DNA from: Plantibacter flavus
GTDB taxonomy: Bacteria > Actinomycetota > Actinomycetes > Actinomycetales > Microbacteriaceae
Direction of reading: 5' to 3'
Assembly (NCBI RefSeq): GCF_900177615.1
Contig: NZ_FXAP01000003.1
Span: forward strand, 248,001-312,000
Length of the DNA stretch: 64,000 bases
The notes beneath the pieces are model-generated. The model was given only the letters and a program-made list of their open reading frames with translations. It had not been told where the DNA came from and searched no databases. Position 1 is the stretch's first letter, and each line of letters starts with the position of its first letter. Shown piece after piece: positions 51,678 to 60,038 of the stretch. The translations under genes were made by a program, and so were the position numbers.

Positions 51678-52054
51678 GCCGGGTCCTCCTGGGACGGGGA
51701 TGGGGAGACGGGAGCTGGGGTCCGACGCTCGAGGAGCACCCAGAGCGACGGGAGCAGGACGGCCGCGGCGATGGCGTAGGCGAAGTCCTCGAGCGGCGCG
51801 ATGCCGATGAAGGCGCCGGAGATCAGTTCCGGGTCGTAGCCGACGAGTCCGATGCCGATCATGATGTTGTCGAACAGCGCGGTCATGAGCAGGAGGACGA
51901 CGAGCCCACCGCCCACCGCGAGCAGCCAGGTGCCCGCCGTCAGACCGGCGGAGCGCGATCCGCTCGCACGGCGTCGATCGAGCCGCACGACCGCGAGCAG
52001 GGCGACGACCGCCACGACGGCGAGGAACCATGCATTGAGGGCCCAGTAGGTCAT
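51674..52054 (-). CDS. crtYf: C50 carotenoid cyclase subunit CrtYf
   Basis: A 126-residue membrane protein of the heterodimeric lycopene/C50 carotenoid cyclase. Three hydrophobic helices (YWALNAWFLAVVAVVALLAVV, WLLAVGGGLVVLLLMTALFDNIMI, FAYAIAAAVLLPSLWVLL) and GIAPLEDFAYAIA, the conserved acidic P-L/I-E-[DE]-F motif, identify it. It overlaps crtYe and crtEb by 4 bases each. It works with CrtYe to close the end rings. Confidence 0.92.
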   Translation of the reverse strand: MTYWALNAWFLAVVAVVALLAVVRLDRRRASGSRSAGLTAGTWLLAVGGGLVVLLLMTALFDNIMIGIGLVGYDPELISGAFIGIAPLEDFAYAIAAAVLLPSLWVLLERRTPAPVSPSPSQEDPA

Positions 52055-52404
52055 CGTCCGCTCACCTCGGCGGCGCCGGTCCCGCGGCGGGACACGCGGC
52101 CGAGCGTGTGTCGCGCCGCACCGAACAGGTTCATCGTGAGGTAGCAGAGCAGCGTCAGGAAGAAGACCTCCTCGATCGGCAGCTCGGGCGCGACCTGCAG
52201 CCCGGTCATGAACGAGGTCTCACCACGGAAGAAGATGCCGGTGCCGATACCGAGCAGATCCCACACGAGGAAGAACACGACGCCGATCGGCAGGATGATC
52301 GCGGCCCGCCGTCGGTCGGCCCAGAAGAACAGCCGGAACCGCCGGTCGAGCATGACCATCCCGGTGATCGAGACGAGCAGCGCCAGCAGGTACAGCAGAC
52401 CCAT
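52051..52404 (-). CDS. crtYe: C50 carotenoid cyclase subunit CrtYe
   Basis: A 117-residue membrane protein with three helices; ELPIEEVFFLTLLCYLTMNL is the P-I-E-E-x-x-F cyclase motif. The ATG at 52404 shares a base with the crtI stop (TGATG); a longer frame to 52725 is a crtI shadow. Together with CrtYf it should cyclise the C50 intermediate. Ring type (beta, gamma or epsilon) cannot be read from sequence by eye. Confidence 0.92.
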   Translation of the reverse strand: MGLLYLLALLVSITGMVMLDRRFRLFFWADRRRAAIILPIGVVFFLVWDLLGIGTGIFFRGETSFMTGLQVAPELPIEEVFFLTLLCYLTMNLFGAARHTLGRVSRRGTGAAEVSGR

Positions 52405-53984
52405 CAGCCGGTCGCCTCGGCGCGAGCGCGCAACGGCTCCGCCATCGGGCCGGTGGTGATGTCGCCGCGCATGCGCTTCACGACGAGCTCGGCGCTGATG
52501 AGGCACATCGGCAGGCCGATGCCCGGGATGGTCGAGCCACCCGTGTAGAACAGGCCGTCGACCTGCTTGCTGACATTGCCGCTCCGGAACATCGCGCTCT
52601 GCGAGAGGATGTGCGCCGGCCCGAGGGCGGTGCCCTTCCAGACGTTGAGGTCGGTCGCGAAGTCGGCCGGTCCGACGTCGCGACGCACCACGATGCGCTC
52701 GGCGAGGTCGGGGACGCCGGCCCACTCGGCGATCTGCGCGATGGCGGCGTCGCCGATCTCCGCGACCCGGGCGTCTCCACCGCCACCGATGGACGGATCG
52801 GCCGGGACCGGCACCAGGATGAACAGGTTCTCGTGGCCGTCGGGTGCGACGCCCGCATCGGTCGCGCTCGGGCGGCAGACGTACAGCGACGCGGGGTCGG
52901 GCACGCTCGTCTCCTCACCGAAGATGCGACCGAAGTTGTCGCGCCAGTCGGCCGTGAAGAACAGGCTGTGGTGCAGGAGTTCCGGGAGCTCGCCGCGGAC
53001 GCCGAGCATGACGAGCACGGCTCCGGGACCGGCGGTGCGCTTCTCCCAGTACTCGGCCGGGTAGGTCTGGAGTTCGCGGGGCAGCAGCGTCGTCTCGGTG
53101 TGGTGCAGGTCGGCGGCGGACACGACGCGGTCGGCGCGGAGCAACTGCCGACGACCGTCGGCGTCGAGGTAGTTGACGCCGTCGACCCTGGCGCGGCGGC
53201 CGGCGGGCATCGTGGTGATGCCGGTGACCTCGGCGCCCGTGATGATCTCCACACCCTCGGCGTGGGCGAGCTCGGCGATCGTCTCGATGATCCGCGAGAA
53301 GCCGCCCTGCGGGTAGAGCACGCCGTCCTCGAGGTCGAGGTAGCTCATGAGGTGGTACATGCTCGGCGCCTCGAAGGGCGAGGAGCCGAGGAACACGGCC
53401 GGGTAGCCGAGGATCTGCTGCAACCGGACGTCGGAGACGGTGCGCGCGGCCAGCGTGTCGAGGTCCTCCGTGAGGAGCTTCGCGAGCTTCGGCATCCGGG
53501 CGAGGACCTCACGGCTCGCGAGCGTCCGGTACGACTCGAACGTCGTGTACAGGAAGCTCCGGATGGCGATCTCGTACGTCTCCTTCGCGCTGCGGAGGTA
53601 TTCGTCCATCTTCGCGCCGGCACCGGGCTCGACCGACTCGAACAGGGCGAGGTTGCCGGCCCGGTCGGCGGCGAGGTCGAGGTGCCCGTCGCGGCCCTCC
53701 GAGTAGACGCGGTAGGCCGGGTCGAGTCGCCCGAGGTCGAGCTGCTCGGCGGCGGAGGTGCCGAGGAGCCGGTAGAAGTGGTCGAAGACCTCCGGCATGA
53801 GGTACCAGCTCGGGCCGGTGTCGAAGGTGAAGCCGTCCTGCTCCCAGGTGCCGGCACGGCCGCCGAGCACATCGCGTCGTTCGAGCAGCGTGACCCGCTG
53901 GCCGTCGCGGGCGAGCAGGGCTGCGGTGGCGAGACCGCTGATACCGCCGCCGATGACGACGGTCCGGTTGTGGGAGGTGGTCAT
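52404..53984 (-). CDS. crtI: Phytoene desaturase
   Basis: A 526-residue FAD enzyme converting phytoene to lycopene. The dinucleotide fold VVIGGGISGLATAALLARDGQRVTLLERRDVLGGRAGTW opens it, and GLFYTGGSTIPGIGLPMCLISAELV, the bacterial-type desaturase signature, closes it. The ATG at 53984 overlaps the crtB stop. The usual length is about 500-530. Confidence 0.95.
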   Translation of the reverse strand: MTTSHNRTVVIGGGISGLATAALLARDGQRVTLLERRDVLGGRAGTWEQDGFTFDTGPSWYLMPEVFDHFYRLLGTSAAEQLDLGRLDPAYRVYSEGRDGHLDLAADRAGNLALFESVEPGAGAKMDEYLRSAKETYEIAIRSFLYTTFESYRTLASREVLARMPKLAKLLTEDLDTLAARTVSDVRLQQILGYPAVFLGSSPFEAPSMYHLMSYLDLEDGVLYPQGGFSRIIETIAELAHAEGVEIITGAEVTGITTMPAGRRARVDGVNYLDADGRRQLLRADRVVSAADLHHTETTLLPRELQTYPAEYWEKRTAGPGAVLVMLGVRGELPELLHHSLFFTADWRDNFGRIFGEETSVPDPASLYVCRPSATDAGVAPDGHENLFILVPVPADPSIGGGGDARVAEIGDAAIAQIAEWAGVPDLAERIVVRRDVGPADFATDLNVWKGTALGPAHILSQSAMFRSGNVSKQVDGLFYTGGSTIPGIGLPMCLISAELVVKRMRGDITTGPMAEPLRARAEATG

Positions 53985-54949
53985 GACTGCGAACTCTCGT
54001 CGATCGTCGGGATGGAGGCGGTGGTGCCGGTCGTGGCCGGTGTGCGACCGGCGAGCGCGCCCGCGGCGATGCGGAGCTTGACCGGGTCGGGCACCCGGAC
54101 ACGCGTGCGGACGAGCGCCGAGGCCGGCGTCGTCCGGATGCGTCGGGCGAGTTCGGAGAAGAGCTCCTGGGCGAGGGCGACCGCGCGACGGCTCGACTTC
54201 GGCAGCCGCCCGAGGACCGCTGCCGAGCGGTCGAGATCGGCTTCGATGTCGTCGAGCAGGCTGTGCTTCTGCGCCTCGGTGAGCTCGTCGACGGCGACCC
54301 CGGGGAAGTAGCTGCGTCCGAGCTCGTCGTGGTCGGCCGAGAGGTCGCGGAGGAAGTTGACCTTCTGGAAGGCGGCACCGAGACTCCTGGCGCCGACGAC
54401 GAACGCGGCGCGCTGGGCGTCGTCGACGTCGTGGCCGCGCAGGAAGATCCGCAGGCACATGAGCCCGACGACTTCGGCGGAGCCGTACACGTAGTCGCGG
54501 AACGTCTCGGGGGTGTGGACGGTGCGCGAGAGGTCCGCGCGCATGGACGCGAAGAACGGACGGGTGAGGTCGGTCTCGATCCCCGCCGACCGCGCCGAGA
54601 TGGCGAAAGCGTGGACGACGAGGTTGCTGCTGTACCCCGTCTCCATCGCGTCCTCGGTGTCCTGCTCGAGGGCGTCGAGCATGCGGAGGACCCGCTCGGG
54701 GTCGAGCCCGGCTGCCGCGGCCACGCCGTCGACGATCTCGTCGGCGATACGGACGAGCGCGTACACGTTCTCGACGTCCTGGCGGATGTCGCCACCCAGC
54801 AGCCTGGCCGCCAGTCCGAAGGACGTGGAGTACCGACGGATGACGATGCTGGCGGTCTCCTGCGCGACCCGGTCGTAGAGCTGTCGTGCGTCGCCGACCG
54901 CCGAGGCGTCGTCGGCCGGTCGCCCGGTCCCGTCCCCTGCTGCGGTCAT
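53981..54949 (-). CDS. crtB: Phytoene synthase
   Basis: A 322-residue enzyme joining two geranylgeranyl diphosphates head to head. The first Asp-rich site is VRIADEIVD (Asp70, Asp74), the second NFLRDLSADHDELGRSYFP; YVYGSAEVVGLMCLRIF is also conserved. The C-terminal 30 residues are Thr/Ser-rich and probably disordered. Its start overlaps the crtE stop by 4 bases. Confidence 0.95.
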   Translation of the reverse strand: MTAAGDGTGRPADDASAVGDARQLYDRVAQETASIVIRRYSTSFGLAARLLGGDIRQDVENVYALVRIADEIVDGVAAAAGLDPERVLRMLDALEQDTEDAMETGYSSNLVVHAFAISARSAGIETDLTRPFFASMRADLSRTVHTPETFRDYVYGSAEVVGLMCLRIFLRGHDVDDAQRAAFVVGARSLGAAFQKVNFLRDLSADHDELGRSYFPGVAVDELTEAQKHSLLDDIEADLDRSAAVLGRLPKSSRRAVALAQELFSELARRIRTTPASALVRTRVRVPDPVKLRIAAGALAGRTPATTGTTASIPTIDESSQS

Positions 54950-56019
54950 CGCGACCGCTCGAGCACGGTGGCGACGATGGGGCGGAGCTCGTCGCGGAGC
55001 TGCGCCGGGATGCTCGGCGAGGCCAGCTGCTCCCAGGCGCGGTTGGCGTAGTCACCGGCGAGCAGGGTCGCATGCTGGCGGGCGCCTGTCGTCGTGAGGA
55101 CCTCGCGCAGGACGGCGGCACCCTCCTCGTCGAGGTCCGGGTCGCCGAAGAGGTGCTCGACGGCGTGCCACTCGGGCTGCTCCGCCGCGAACGCCACCAT
55201 GACCGTCAACTTGCCCTCGCGGAGGTCGCCGATGGTCGTCTTGCCGGTCGTCTTCGAGTCGCCGAAGACGCCGAGGACGTCGTCGATGATCTGGTAGGCG
55301 ATACCGATCTGTTGCCCGAACGCTCCGAGTGCGTCGATCGTCGCCTCTGGAGCACCGGCCAGGACGCCGCCCGACTGCAGGGGCGCCTCGAACGAGTAGT
55401 ACGCGGTCTTCAGGCGCTCCATGCGGATGATGTCGTCGACCGTCGGGACGACGCCGCCGACCGTGAAGTCGACGTCGGCGAGCTCTCCGGCCGCCGAGGC
55501 GGAGATGGCGTCGTCGAGGATCTCGCGCAGGCGGGTGCGGACCGCGTCGGCGCTCCCGGCGCGGTCGATCAGGCGGTAGGACGCGGACAGGGCGAGGTCG
55601 CCGGCGATGACGGCGACGGACATGCCGCGGTGCTCGGCGAGCGGTAGCGGGATGCCCGCGGTCTGCGCGATGTCGCGGTAGCTGCCGGAGACGTTGGGGC
55701 TGCCGCGCCTGACGAAGTCGCGGTCGATCACGTCGTCGTGGACGATCAGCGCGGTGTGCAGGAGTTCGTAGGCGGCGGCGACGTGAGCCGCGGCGACGAT
55801 GTCCGTTCCACCCAGCGCCTCGTAGGCCGTCATGACCATCCGTGGGCGGAACCGCTTGCCGCCGGCCATGCTGCGCTCGATGGTCTCCCAGAGCCGCAGG
55901 TAGCCGGCACCGCCGAACGACACCGCCTGCGTCTTCGCCAGTTCGAGGAAACGCTCGAGGGCATCCTCGACCTGATGCTGTTGTCGATAGGGCGCGTCGA
56001 CGACGTGGTGGGTCTCCAT
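54946..56019 (-). CDS. crtE: Geranylgeranyl diphosphate synthase
   Basis: A 357-residue trans-prenyl synthase. The first Asp-rich motif is HDDVIDRD (Asp95-Asp99), the second IIDDVLGVFGD; GKRFRPRMV binds the diphosphate tail. Met/Leu-rich residues AYELLHTALIVHDD upstream of the first motif are compatible with a C20 product. TAGCCT lies six bases before the ATG, so the crt operon mRNA is leaderless. First gene of crtE-crtB-crtI-crtYe-crtYf-crtEb, each overlapping the next. Confidence 0.93.
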   Translation of the reverse strand: METHHVVDAPYRQQHQVEDALERFLELAKTQAVSFGGAGYLRLWETIERSMAGGKRFRPRMVMTAYEALGGTDIVAAAHVAAAYELLHTALIVHDDVIDRDFVRRGSPNVSGSYRDIAQTAGIPLPLAEHRGMSVAVIAGDLALSASYRLIDRAGSADAVRTRLREILDDAISASAAGELADVDFTVGGVVPTVDDIIRMERLKTAYYSFEAPLQSGGVLAGAPEATIDALGAFGQQIGIAYQIIDDVLGVFGDSKTTGKTTIGDLREGKLTVMVAFAAEQPEWHAVEHLFGDPDLDEEGAAVLREVLTTTGARQHATLLAGDYANRAWEQLASPSIPAQLRDELRPIVATVLERSR

Positions 56020-56025
56020 ATCACG

Positions 56026-56103
56026 AGGCTACTTCACGGAGCGGCGAGATTAGTACGCTAGCTGTCCATTCGCGTTCACCCCGATCGTCGGGGAGAATGG
56101 ACA
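56026..56103. promoter_or_regulatory. Divergent crtE / idi control region
   Basis: Minus -10 TAGCCT (56026-56031) gives a leaderless crtE mRNA. Toward idi, nested palindromes TGTCCATTC/GAATGGACA (56063-56071, 56095-56103) and CCCCGA-TCG-TCGGGG (56079-56093) lie immediately upstream of the ATG; TACGCT (56053-56058) is a possible -10 for idi, which would put both palindromes in its 5' leader. No regulator gene is adjacent. Confidence 0.6.
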
Positions 56104-56104
56104 C

Positions 56105-56650
56105 ATGTCGGTACCCGAAGAACTCGTCGTCCTGCTCGCCGAGGACGGCACCCGCATCGGCACCACGCCGAAGGCGACCGTCCACACGCTGGAGACGCCA
56201 CTCCACCTCGCGTTCTCCTGCCACGTCATCGGGCCCGACGGTCGCATCCTCGTGACCCGGCGCGCGCTCTCGAAGCTCACGTGGCCGGGCGTCTGGACGA
56301 ACTCGTTCTGCGGACACCCCGGTCCGGACGAGGACAGCGTGGACGCCGTGCTGCGTCGGGCGAGTGCCGAGCTGGGCCTGCCGATCTCCGCGCCGGAACT
56401 GGTGCTGCCCGACTTCCGGTATCGCGCGGTCGACGCCTCGGGTGTGGTCGAGTACGAGATCTGTCCGGTCTACGTCGCCTACACGGACGCGACGCCCGAG
56501 CCGAATCCCGACGAGGTCATGGAGTGGGCCTGGGCCGAGCCCGAATCGCTCCGCGCGTCGGTCGAGCAGGCGCCCTTCGCGTTCAGCCCGTGGCTGACGC
56601 TCCAGCTGCCGCTCGTCGTCCCGCTGCTCGCGGAGTCCGCAGCCCGCTGA
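56105..56650 (+). CDS. idi: Isopentenyl-diphosphate delta-isomerase, type I
   Basis: A 181-residue Nudix-fold isomerase that makes dimethylallyl diphosphate for carotenoid chain start. Catalytic Cys lies in WTNSFCGHPGPDE and Glu in VVEYEICPVYVAY; HLAFSCHVIGPDGRILVTRRALSKLTWPG is typical. GGGGAG precedes the ATG. Divergent from crtE, a common actinobacterial arrangement. Confidence 0.93.
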   Translation: MSVPEELVVLLAEDGTRIGTTPKATVHTLETPLHLAFSCHVIGPDGRILVTRRALSKLTWPGVWTNSFCGHPGPDEDSVDAVLRRASAELGLPISAPELVLPDFRYRAVDASGVVEYEICPVYVAYTDATPEPNPDEVMEWAWAEPESLRASVEQAPFAFSPWLTLQLPLVVPLLAESAAR

Positions 56651-56710
56651 GGCGCCCGGATCTGCGCGGATCGAGCCGGTTTCCGAACAGATTCAGGCGA
56701 CTGAGCGAGG

Positions 56711-57148
56711 TCAGGCGCCGCGGAGCGCTTCCAGGGCCGCGGCGATCCGCTTGTCGCGCGTCGCATCCGTCTTCGCCAGTGCGACCGGCTCGGCCAGCGC
56801 GCGCTGTCGACTGAACGACAGGGCTCCGTAGGCGGCGAGCGCCGGCTCGTCTCCCGCGAGCGCCGTCTCGAGCTCGGGCGGCAGCGGGAACACGCGCGGA
56901 GCGTCGTCGACCTCGAGGTCCACGTCGACCTCGTCGCCTCCCGCGACCCCGGCGGCGGCGCGGTTGGCGGCGCTCAGCGCGATCAGGTACCGGCCGCCCA
57001 TCGGGGTGATGGTGCTGCGGTAGGTGGTCGCACCCACGGTGACGACGACGGGCACGCGCTTGCCCCGGTCCAGGCCCTCGACGACGGCGTCGGGGACGAG
57101 GATGCCGGTGTTGTTGCCCTGGAGTTCGATGACGGTGCGGAATCTCAT
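56711..57148 (-). CDS. DUF1905 / YdeI-OmpD-associated family protein
   Basis: A 145-residue protein. The N-terminal DUF1905 domain (FRTVIELQGNNTGILVPDAVVEGLDRGKRVPVVVTVGATTYRSTITPMGGRYLIALS) is followed by a short YdeI-like helical tail (LSFSRQRALAEPVALAKTDATRDKRIAAALEALRGA). Function unknown; relatives have been linked to bacteriocin or antimicrobial-peptide resistance in other bacteria. Its start overlaps the eamA stop, so it is expressed with the exporter. Confidence 0.82.
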   Translation of the reverse strand: MRFRTVIELQGNNTGILVPDAVVEGLDRGKRVPVVVTVGATTYRSTITPMGGRYLIALSAANRAAAGVAGGDEVDVDLEVDDAPRVFPLPPELETALAGDEPALAAYGALSFSRQRALAEPVALAKTDATRDKRIAAALEALRGA

Positions 57149-58095
57149 GCGCTCAGTATGACCCGGGGCCGTCTCGCGGTGAAGACCAGGATGAGGGAGC
57201 CGGCGACGACCGCGATCCCGAGCACTTGTCCGAGGCTCAGCGCCTCGCCGAGGACCACGAGGCCTGCCAGCACGGCGACGACGGGACTGAGCAGGCCGAG
57301 GAACGACACCGACGACACGGGGAGCGCGGCGATGCCTCGGAACCACAGGGCGTACGCGAGGGCGGTGCCGACGAGGGAGAGGTAGACGTACCCGCCGATC
57401 GCCGCTGCGTCCGGGGCGGCCGACGGAAGTCCCTCGACGACGAGCAGCACCGGCACGAGGACGAGACCGCCGGCGACGAGCTGCCAGGCGGTCAGCGCGA
57501 GGCCGGAGACCGGTGCGCCGCTGGCCAGGGTCAGGCCAGGGTCCGAGCTCGTGCGCCGGCGCGCGCCGATCCGGCGGCCGACCTCCGGCCTCCCCCACCG
57601 CTTGCTCAACACCGAGCCGAGCGACATCGAGACCGCCCCGGCGAGCGCGGCGACGACGCCGATCACATCGAGACGCGCGTCGGCCTGCAGCACGATGAGG
57701 GCGACGCCCGCCACCCCGGCGAACCCGGCGACGACGCGACGCACGGTCAACGCCTCCCCCACCAGCAGGCTCGCGAGCACGGCGACGAGCACGGGGCCGA
57801 TCGCCCCCATGGTCGCGGCGACCCCGCCGGGCAGTCGGTAGGCGGCGAGGAAGAGGAATGCGAAGAAGGCGCCGATGTTGAGCGTGCCGAGCACGAGCGA
57901 CCGCCACCACCAGCCACCGACCGGCAGGGTTCGCGTGATCGCGAGGAGCAGGAGGCCCGCGGGCAGCGCACGGAGCACGGCTGCCAGCAGCGGTCGTCCC
58001 GGCGGGAGCAGTTCGCTCGTGACGAGGTAGGTCGTCCCCCAGCTGATCGGGGCGATGGCGGTGACGGCGGCGATGCGGAGTTGATTGCTAAGCAC
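57145..58095 (-). CDS. EamA-family (DMT) transporter
   Basis: A 316-residue membrane exporter with ten predicted helices in two EamA repeats: ITAIAPISWGTTYLVTSELLPPG with GVAATMGAIGPVLVAVLASLLVGE, and AWQLVAGGLVLVPVLLVVEG with VSSVSFLGLLSPVVAVLAGLVVLGEALSLGQ. A charged loop (RWGRPEVGRRIGARRRTSSDPG) joins them. GTG at 58095 lies six bases from TATTAT, a leaderless start; the frame open to 58284 runs through the promoter. A MarR regulator is divergent, suggesting export of a toxic metabolite or drug. Confidence 0.88.
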   Translation of the reverse strand: MLSNQLRIAAVTAIAPISWGTTYLVTSELLPPGRPLLAAVLRALPAGLLLLAITRTLPVGGWWWRSLVLGTLNIGAFFAFLFLAAYRLPGGVAATMGAIGPVLVAVLASLLVGEALTVRRVVAGFAGVAGVALIVLQADARLDVIGVVAALAGAVSMSLGSVLSKRWGRPEVGRRIGARRRTSSDPGLTLASGAPVSGLALTAWQLVAGGLVLVPVLLVVEGLPSAAPDAAAIGGYVYLSLVGTALAYALWFRGIAALPVSSVSFLGLLSPVVAVLAGLVVLGEALSLGQVLGIAVVAGSLILVFTARRPRVILSA

Positions 58096-58134
58096 TGAGC
58101 GATAATAGCTCAGCGCTAAGGGAATTGCTACGCT
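58091..58134. promoter_or_regulatory. eamA / marR divergent leaderless promoters and operator
   Basis: AGCACTGAGC-GATAATA-GCTCAGCGCT (58091-58117) is an inverted repeat with one mismatch that covers the eamA -10 TATTAT (58102-58107, minus). The marR -10 is TACGCT (58129-58134), six bases from its ATG. A MarR dimer bound here would block eamA and probably marR. Confidence 0.75.
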
Positions 58135-58140
58135 GACTGG

Positions 58141-58626
58141 ATGAGCACGCGCGTCGACGACATCCTGAGCCAATGGCGGAGCGAGCGACCCGACCTCGAC
58201 GTCTCGCCAATGGCCGTCATCGGACGACTGTCGCGAGCGGCGGCGGCGGTCGACGCACGCCTCTCCACGACCTTCGCCGAGCACGGTCTCGACAGCGCCT
58301 CGTTCGATGTGCTCGCCACCCTGCTCCGCGCCGGCTCACCGCACGAGCTCGCGCCGAAGGACCTCGCCCACTGGTCGATGGTGACGTCGAGTGCGATCGC
58401 CCAGCGCGTGAACAAGCTCGTCGAGCGCGGTCTCGTGACGCGCCGTCCGAGCGAGCGGGACGGGCGCGGCACGGTCGTCGCCCTCACCCCGGCCGGCAAG
58501 CGCCTCGTCGAGGCGGCCCTACCCGACCACCTCGCCACCGAGGAACGCATCCTGGACGGCTTCACCGCCGCCGAGCGCAAGCAGCTGGCGTCGTTCCTGG
58601 AGCGCCTGGCGGGCACCGACCCCTGA
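58141..58626 (+). CDS. MarR-family transcriptional regulator
   Basis: A 161-residue dimeric winged-helix protein. LSTTFAEHGLDSASFDVLATLLRAG, SPHELAPKDLAHWSMVTSSAIAQRVNKLVERGLVTRR (recognition helix) and SERDGRGTVVALTPAGKRLVEAALPDH (wing and dimer helix) are in standard order. It probably represses the divergent exporter gene and itself. Leaderless start. Confidence 0.92.
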   Translation: MSTRVDDILSQWRSERPDLDVSPMAVIGRLSRAAAAVDARLSTTFAEHGLDSASFDVLATLLRAGSPHELAPKDLAHWSMVTSSAIAQRVNKLVERGLVTRRPSERDGRGTVVALTPAGKRLVEAALPDHLATEERILDGFTAAERKQLASFLERLAGTDP

Positions 58627-58637
58627 GTGTCGCGTCG

Positions 58638-58694
58638 ACGCTCGCGGCACGTCTCCGCTCCCGCGGCACGCCCTGTTCCACGTGCCGCGAGCGT
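58638..58694. terminator. Long-range hairpin between convergent genes
   Basis: ACGCTCGCGGCACGT (58638-58652) and its exact complement (58680-58694) enclose 27 bases. It ends marR and the minus-strand gene at 58720. Confidence 0.7.
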
Positions 58695-58719
58695 GGGCAC
58701 GTGCCCGCGCAGCACCGAT

Positions 58720-59247
58720 TCAGACGATGCGGCGACCCTCGTTGTGCTCCTGCAGCCACCAGGTCACGCCCTCGTCGTCGGACACCCAGCTCTCCCAGGT
58801 GTACGAGTCCTCGGTGATGCCGCTGAAGTTCCACCGGATGAGCTTGTCGTCGTTCCGCGTGCCGTCCTGACGGATGCCGTCTGAGCGGTGCGGCGTCGCT
58901 ACGAGCTGGCAGAACTCGCCGCGCCGTGGCTCGACGTAGTTCACCCGCCAGGCGCCCATCAACCGGTCGTAGACGCGGAGAGCCGTACTGACCGTCTCCC
59001 AGCCCGACGGTTCCGCGTCGTTCGCGACGAGCTGGACATCCTGCACGGCCCGCCCTTCGAGGATGTATGACACGATCCACCGGAAGTCGGACTCGACCCA
59101 CTCACCGCTCTCGTCGTCGAGGCGCTTCGAGTGGACGTCCCAGGATCCGACGAACTGCCCGAACCGGACCATGCGACGCGGGTAGAGCGGCGTCGGCCCG
59201 TCGGCGGTGATCGCGCGGGCGAAGTCGGGTCGCTCTGACGTGCTCAT
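58720..59247 (-). CDS. Lipocalin-like / DUF1579-like protein, function unknown
   Basis: A 175-residue soluble protein without signal peptide. The pattern VGSWDVHSKRLDDESGEWVESDFRWIVSYILEGRAVQD, then VSTALRVYDRLMGAWRVNYVEP and WNFSGITEDSYTWESWVSDDEG, rich in alternating beta strands and Trp/Tyr, suggests a lipocalin-type beta barrel as in DUF1579. AAAGG seven bases before the ATG at 59247 favours this start over a GTG at 59271. No operon partner. Confidence 0.65.
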   Translation of the reverse strand: MSTSERPDFARAITADGPTPLYPRRMVRFGQFVGSWDVHSKRLDDESGEWVESDFRWIVSYILEGRAVQDVQLVANDAEPSGWETVSTALRVYDRLMGAWRVNYVEPRRGEFCQLVATPHRSDGIRQDGTRNDDKLIRWNFSGITEDSYTWESWVSDDEGVTWWLQEHNEGRRIV

Positions 59248-59310
59248 GGCGGGGCCTTTCTGCTGGTCCACCTGCTCGCCCGTCGTCGGGACGCCCGCCT
59301 CAGTCCTGCG

Positions 59311-59901
59311 TCAGCGCTGCGTCTCGCCGACGTCGGTCCGGTGGAAGTTCTGGAAGGAACGGGAGGCGGTGGGTCCACGCTGTCCCTGATACCTGGAACT
59401 GTACTCGCTCGACCCGTACGGGCGCTCGGCCGGTGACGTGAGCCGGAAGAAGCACATCTGGCCGATCTTCATCCCCGGCCAGAGCTTGATCGGCAGCGTG
59501 GCGACGTTGCTGAGCTCGAGGGTGACGTGCCCCGTGAAGCCCGGATCGATGAAGCCCGCAGTGGAGTGCGTGAGCAGCCCGAGACGACCGAGCGAGCTCT
59601 TGCCCTCGAGGCGTGCGGCGACGTCGTCCGGGAGGGAGACCCGCTCATACGTGGACCCCAGGACGAACTCGCCGGGGTGGAGGATGAACGGCTCGTTCGG
59701 CAGCGTCTCGATGAGGCGCGTCAGCTCCGGCTGATCCTCCGCGGGATCGATGAAGGGGTACTTGTGGTTGTCGAAGAGGCGGAAGAAACGATCGAGGCGG
59801 ACGTCGATGGACGACGGCTGGATCATCTCCGGCGAGTAGGGGTCGAGCGCGATGCGGGAGGCGTCGAGTTCGGCTTTGATGTCACGGTCCGAGAGCAGCA
59901 C
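59311..59901 (-). CDS. dcd: dCTP deaminase (probably dUMP-forming)
   Basis: A 196-residue trimeric pyrimidine nucleotide enzyme. [72 protein letters not shown] (nucleotide site with catalytic Glu in the last strand) and [10 protein letters not shown] are classic. The THSTAG version is that of the bifunctional M. tuberculosis enzyme that makes dUMP directly from dCTP. GTG start, six bases from TACACT. Confidence 0.93.
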   Translation of the reverse strand: MLLSDRDIKAELDASRIALDPYSPEMIQPSSIDVRLDRFFRLFDNHKYPFIDPAEDQPELTRLIETLPNEPFILHPGEFVLGSTYERVSLPDDVAARLEGKSSLGRLGLLTHSTAGFIDPGFTGHVTLELSNVATLPIKLWPGMKIGQMCFFRLTSPAERPYGSSEYSSRYQGQRGPTASRSFQNFHRTDVGETQR

Positions 59902-59907
59902 GGTGAC

Positions 59908-59913
59908 AGTGTA
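59908..59913 (-). promoter_or_regulatory. -10 element of dcd
   Basis: TACACT on the minus strand, six bases from the GTG at 59901. Confidence 0.5.
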
Positions 59914-60038
59914 TCGGCCGGGAGCCCGAACCCTCGGGCCGGTGACGACGCCCGGATTCGCTACGATGCTCGCACGGTGACGACCTCCGCGACCCGGCGG
60001 AGACCGGTCGCGCCGCCCCAGCGACCTGGAGGCCTCCG

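Noticed and set aside
52725-55121. N-terminal extensions of crtYe and crtI
   Set aside because: Both are shadows of the upstream carotenoid genes; the coupled ATG codons give proteins of normal length.
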